Source: Daucus carota subsp. sativus
Taxonomy: Eukaryota > Streptophyta > Magnoliopsida > Apiales > Apiaceae
DNA: 64,000 nt
Direction of reading: 5' to 3'
Assembly: GCF_001625215.2 (NCBI RefSeq)
Contig: NC_030386.2
Span: forward strand, 37,079,296 to 37,143,295
Positions within the stretch are counted from its first letter, which is position 1; every line of letters begins with the position of its first letter. The notes below the pieces were generated by a model, which was given only the letters and a program-made list of their open reading frames with translations, was not told the DNA's origin and ran no database searches. Shown in pieces: positions 60,461 to 64,000 of this stretch. The position numbers and the translations under genes are program-made.

Positions 60461-61852
60461 TAAATATATGGACGTTTCCAAAAAATATAGATATTTAGAG
60501 GAAAAATGTCAAAAAATATCTGATTTTTAATTCCAAAGTTGAGTAATATCCGTTTTCAGAACTCCGGTCAAAAATAATTACCCGATACATTTTAAGAATT
60601 GTATATCATGTTATATATTTTTGACGATCAGCGGAAATATCATTTTTCCCCTTCTTTTTCCTGTTTTTACAAAAGGATCTAATATGCCTTCTAAAGATAT
60701 GAGATTTTAGAATTTCAAGTATCAAATCTTATTCTAATGCAATACAAAGATTTGATATCATCCAAATTACTAGAAAAGGTAATATTCTGAATATAATAAT
60801 TTGTTATATATGTTTGTGAGAGACTGAGAGATCATATTCATTTGGACTATAATTTGTTGAATTATTAGAAAATTGATGATATTTATTATTTTGAGGTGAA
60901 CTATCTGTTTTTCTAATTTGTTGAGTTTAATCGTATCTGCATGAAAACATATTAATTCTTGTCTTAGAAATGGCGTCATGTTTGTAATATTTCAAACTCA
61001 TGTATTTGATCTAACATCTTAAAGTGTGAGTAAAGTATACGAAAATTGTTATTCATTATTTTCTGATTAACCTCCTTGTTCTAAATTATGGCTCAATATA
61101 TGTATTATTTTTCGAAAATATATACTTATATCAATGGAATTCCGTATATGAATTTTTATATTTATTTCATAGAAATTTACGGAAATATGTTTTCTTTCCA
61201 AAAATAAATCTTATTTTGAAAAGCCCTACTTTGCCTCACAGGCCCATTGAAGATTCTGATCCTCCATCACATATGAGCTATATATATACAAGGGCATCTC
61301 CAACTATCACTCTAAACTTCATATTTCTTCACTTTTAACTTTATAAATAGAGTAATCAATCTCCAATCATCCATTACTCTATCTTTATACATAAAGTCAT
61401 GCACTATCCTACTCTATATATGAAGTTGAACTTGAAGATAAAGCTAAAATTGCTTTATTTATAAAATGAAGTAATGGCTGGAGTTGGATAAAAATATAAA
61501 GTGAAAAAGGTGAAAAATGAAGATGAAGTTGCTTTATTTATAAAATTATGATTGGAGATGGTCTAGGCCTCCTTTTTTTTTTTTGGGTCAGGGCATATCT
61601 AATTAGGCCCTGATTGCATTAACACTAGCAAGTTCTGAAAACTAAAGTTAACATATTGCAACTTTGCAAATTATTATCTAAATCAGTTACCAAAATAGTG
61701 ATCAAGAATCAACAAGCTTGCTATAAACTGAGCATAAATCAACTAAAGCGCTGAATTGAAGTACTGATCTTTTACTGACATCAGGTTCTCTAGGTTGCAG
61801 GTGCTCAGACAAATGAACGAAAACATGCTGCAGAAACTTTTAGTCTACCTAA
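60461..61852. other. Spacer between P450 copies B and C
   Basis: AT-rich spacer containing one more MITE-like element (61291-61564). The final part is the 3' flank of copy C. No gene was recognised. Confidence 0.5.
61291..61564. mobile_element. Tourist-like MITE, about 274 bp
   Basis: Left GGGCATCTCCAACTATCAC and right ATGATTGGAGATGGTCT form an imperfect inverted repeat of the GRGCATCTCCAA type seen in Harbinger-derived MITEs. Internal direct repeats of GCTTTATTTATAAAAT are present. A clear 3-bp target duplication was not found, so the exact ends are approximate. Confidence 0.65.
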
Positions 61853-64000
61853 CTAATTAATCGGTTGAAACACCAGGGGAAGCCCCTTGCAAGGCCTCAG
61901 AGACAACATGAGAACAGGGCAATGCTGATAATAAGGTGATAGCGAAAATGAAAACCTTGCTAAAATCAAGGTTAACACATTCTTGTACTCCATGATTGCA
62001 AGGTTCCTACCAATGCACATTCTTCCTCCGAAACCAAAAGGCACATACCCCATCTTGCTGCGACAGCCTCCATGCACAGAATCAGCCTCGAACCTCTCTG
62101 GCCTAAATTCGTTTACAGTGTCACCCCAAAGACCACGGTCATGGTTCATTGACAATATATCGATCCACATATTTGTACCTTTAGGGATGACAATTTCACC
62201 GACTCGAATGTCCTCTCTGGCTTGTCTCTGTGCATTGGGTGCTGACGGGTATAATCTTAATGCTTCACTCATCACCCATCCCATCTGCAAAGCAAATAGA
62301 ATATAATTATATGCCAAACCAACAAAATGATCTCCTAGGTAGAACTAATTAATTTTCAAAAATTTTAATTAACCTTTTTCAGTCCAGAAATATTGGTGGC
62401 ATCGACAACTTGATCTCCAATGACTTGTTTGATCTCTTGCCTCAGTTGATTTTGCCACTCCGGATACATAGCCAAGAGCATCAGGGTCCATATTAACGAT
62501 AAAGCTGTCGTTTCAAAGCCTGCGAAGAAGAAGGTTTTGCACTCATCAACCAGCTCTTCAATGGTCAGAGTCCTTCTACAATCTTTATCAGCCAGCATTA
62601 AGTCCAGCAAGTTTTTCTCTTGATGATCTGCAGTTATACCCGCTTCCCTTGATTTAATTCTGTTCTTGATGATTGTTAAAAACAGGGCATCGATCTCGTC
62701 CCCAAGCCTCTTTGCTTCACGGTATTCCTTATGGCAGAAAAACTTGTTGAAAGGTACTCCAACATAACGGTTGGAAGCGAACAGAACTTGCTGCATGGTC
62801 CTCAGCTTATGAAACACCTTTTTGCCGTTCTTGTGATCCATTCCAAAGCTCGTCTTGGCTACAATCTCCCCAGCAGTGGCTATGATCTCTGATTCGACCT
62901 CAATTTCTTGCCTACCCGAGTTGATAATAGAGGTCCATCGGTCCAGCATTTCGTTTGTTGAGGCCACCATTATTAGGCTTCCCATGGCCTGTAGAAAGTA
63001 GAATGGAAATATGCTGATTATACTACAGGTAGCCACGTACGTTTAAGGTCGAAATATTAAAAGTTTTGACTAATTTCGAATAAACTTTAGTTATAATTAT
63101 TTTTGTCAAGCAACTCAACGAGACATTCAGATGTCTAGTTCTTACTCAGATGCCCACCGCATTATGAAAATAGAACTAAACACAGCGAGTCAATGAGCGA
63201 ATACAAGTGGCAACAATAAGGACAACTATGATATCAAATATATTGTTATTAATTACGCAAAAAGTGTTAGTGCGAGAACCTAATTCTGCATTATGTACAC
63301 AGAAAAGATTTATTTTTGTAAATAAATAATACTACATAAGAGCTGCATATAATTACTGTTCACACACGTACGCCAAACAAGCATCTTGTAATATACTTAA
63401 AATGTCACCTTGAGGTTGGCCGGAGAGAATGCAGGGGTAATGACACTGCGGTGTCGAAGCCAATCGTCGCCTTCCATCATAACTAGGCCATTTCCGAACA
63501 TCGCTTTTCTGTCGTTTTTGAAAACATCCGGTTTGCCCCAGCTCTTTCCCAGAACAGCCGAGGCCATTTGTTTCAGAAATTCAGGATCCGCAATACGTAG
63601 AAACGGTTCGGTTCCTAGCCAGTAGATAAACACTTTCCCTGCAACAACAAAAAATTAATATGATAAATATTTCATGCACAAATTCGATTTTTGTCTCGAA
63701 AAATTATCATGTTCTTACCATGAGATTTTTGCCACTCGGCGAAGTGTGGGACGACTTTCGAATGGATGTCATGGCTTATGGTGGTGCAAGAACAGGATAG
63801 TGCAGAAGCTCTCTTGTTCTTTGCGGCTACCATGTGTCTGATGTTTCCAAGAGGAAAGCTTGGAGAAGGACCAATTAAGCCATTCCTTCTCAGCTTCTTG
63901 TACACCATGTTTGGCCATATCCACAAGCTGTAAACAATTTTTAACACTACCAAGAAAAATGAAATAGCCAATGCTAATTCAACAGTTCTGACAAACCAAG
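61853..64000 (-). CDS. CYP714: Cytochrome P450, CYP714 family (copy C, 5' end outside window)
   Basis: Exons: from beyond 64000 to 63719, 63638-63409, 62988-62374, 62284-61853. Only about the first seven residues, including the start Met, seem to lie outside the window. Anchor ELALAISFFLVVLKIVYSLW, hinge NGLIGPSPSFPLGN, C-helix DDWLRHRSVITPAF, I-helix FFAGFETTALSLIW, ExxR in SEALRLYPSAPN, PERF in EFRPERF, and haem loop FGFGGRMCIGRN are intact. Copy C is clearly more diverged from A and B than they are from each other, differing throughout the I-helix flank and SRS-type regions. It may therefore have a different substrate. Exon borders and phases are identical in all three genes. Confidence 0.9.

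Noticed and set aside
1-64000. CRISPR arrays, operons, bacterial-type defence systems, LTR or virus-derived elements
   Set aside because: Spaced direct-repeat arrays, polycistronic gene packing and retroelement or capsid-type coding regions were looked for and not seen.

Overview
This is a nuclear window from a flowering plant. Genes have many short introns with GT-AG (occasionally GC-AG) borders, non-coding DNA is very AT-rich, and small DNA transposons (Stowaway, Tourist/Harbinger, hAT, Mutator-like) sit between and inside genes. Every protein recognised has a close plant-specific relative. The gene set suits a eudicot, probably an asterid; an Apiaceae-like origin is only a guess. No LTR retrotransposon, virus-derived element, CRISPR array, rRNA or tRNA gene was recognised.

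Layout. 0.5-6.9 kb (+): an ASK21-type SKP1-like gene whose second intron holds a SINE-like piece and a 740-bp Mutator-like element. 8.1-8.8 kb (-): an intronless DUF7733-type membrane protein. 9.9-15.0 kb (-): a plant-specific single C2H2 zinc-finger protein with a perfect partial-exon duplication next to long G tracts. 17.3-21.3 kb (-): an 18-exon KIN-10C kinesin. 22.2-23.0 kb: a Stowaway and a 600-bp hAT element. 23.3 kb (+): a tiny CHCH (Cox19-like) protein. 24.2-27.3 kb (-): a prolyl 4-hydroxylase-like protein with an ShKT tail and altered active-site residues. 28.6-31.3 kb (-): a class 3 lipase of the calmodulin-binding heat-shock protein type. 33.3-40.3 kb (-): a large SLH/coiled-coil chloroplast protein. 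40.5-45.0 kb: a repeat-rich gene desert with a rearranged piece of the nearby kinesin gene. 45.2-51.3 kb (+): a pectin acetylesterase. 52.6-64.0 kb (-): a tandem cluster of three CYP714-type cytochromes P450 (the last cut by the window edge) plus a P450 relic.

Most genes are housekeeping or general eudicot genes that do not form one pathway. The exception is the P450 array, a lineage-expanded cluster. CYP714 enzymes act on gibberellins or, in some asterids, on triterpenes, so it could serve hormone inactivation or specialised metabolism. KIN-10C and the SLH protein have Arabidopsis counterparts that I recall as near neighbours on chromosome 5, which would make the 17-40 kb part conserved microsynteny. 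Exon borders were derived by hand from splice signals and family similarity; internal reading-frame phase was checked for each multi-exon gene.
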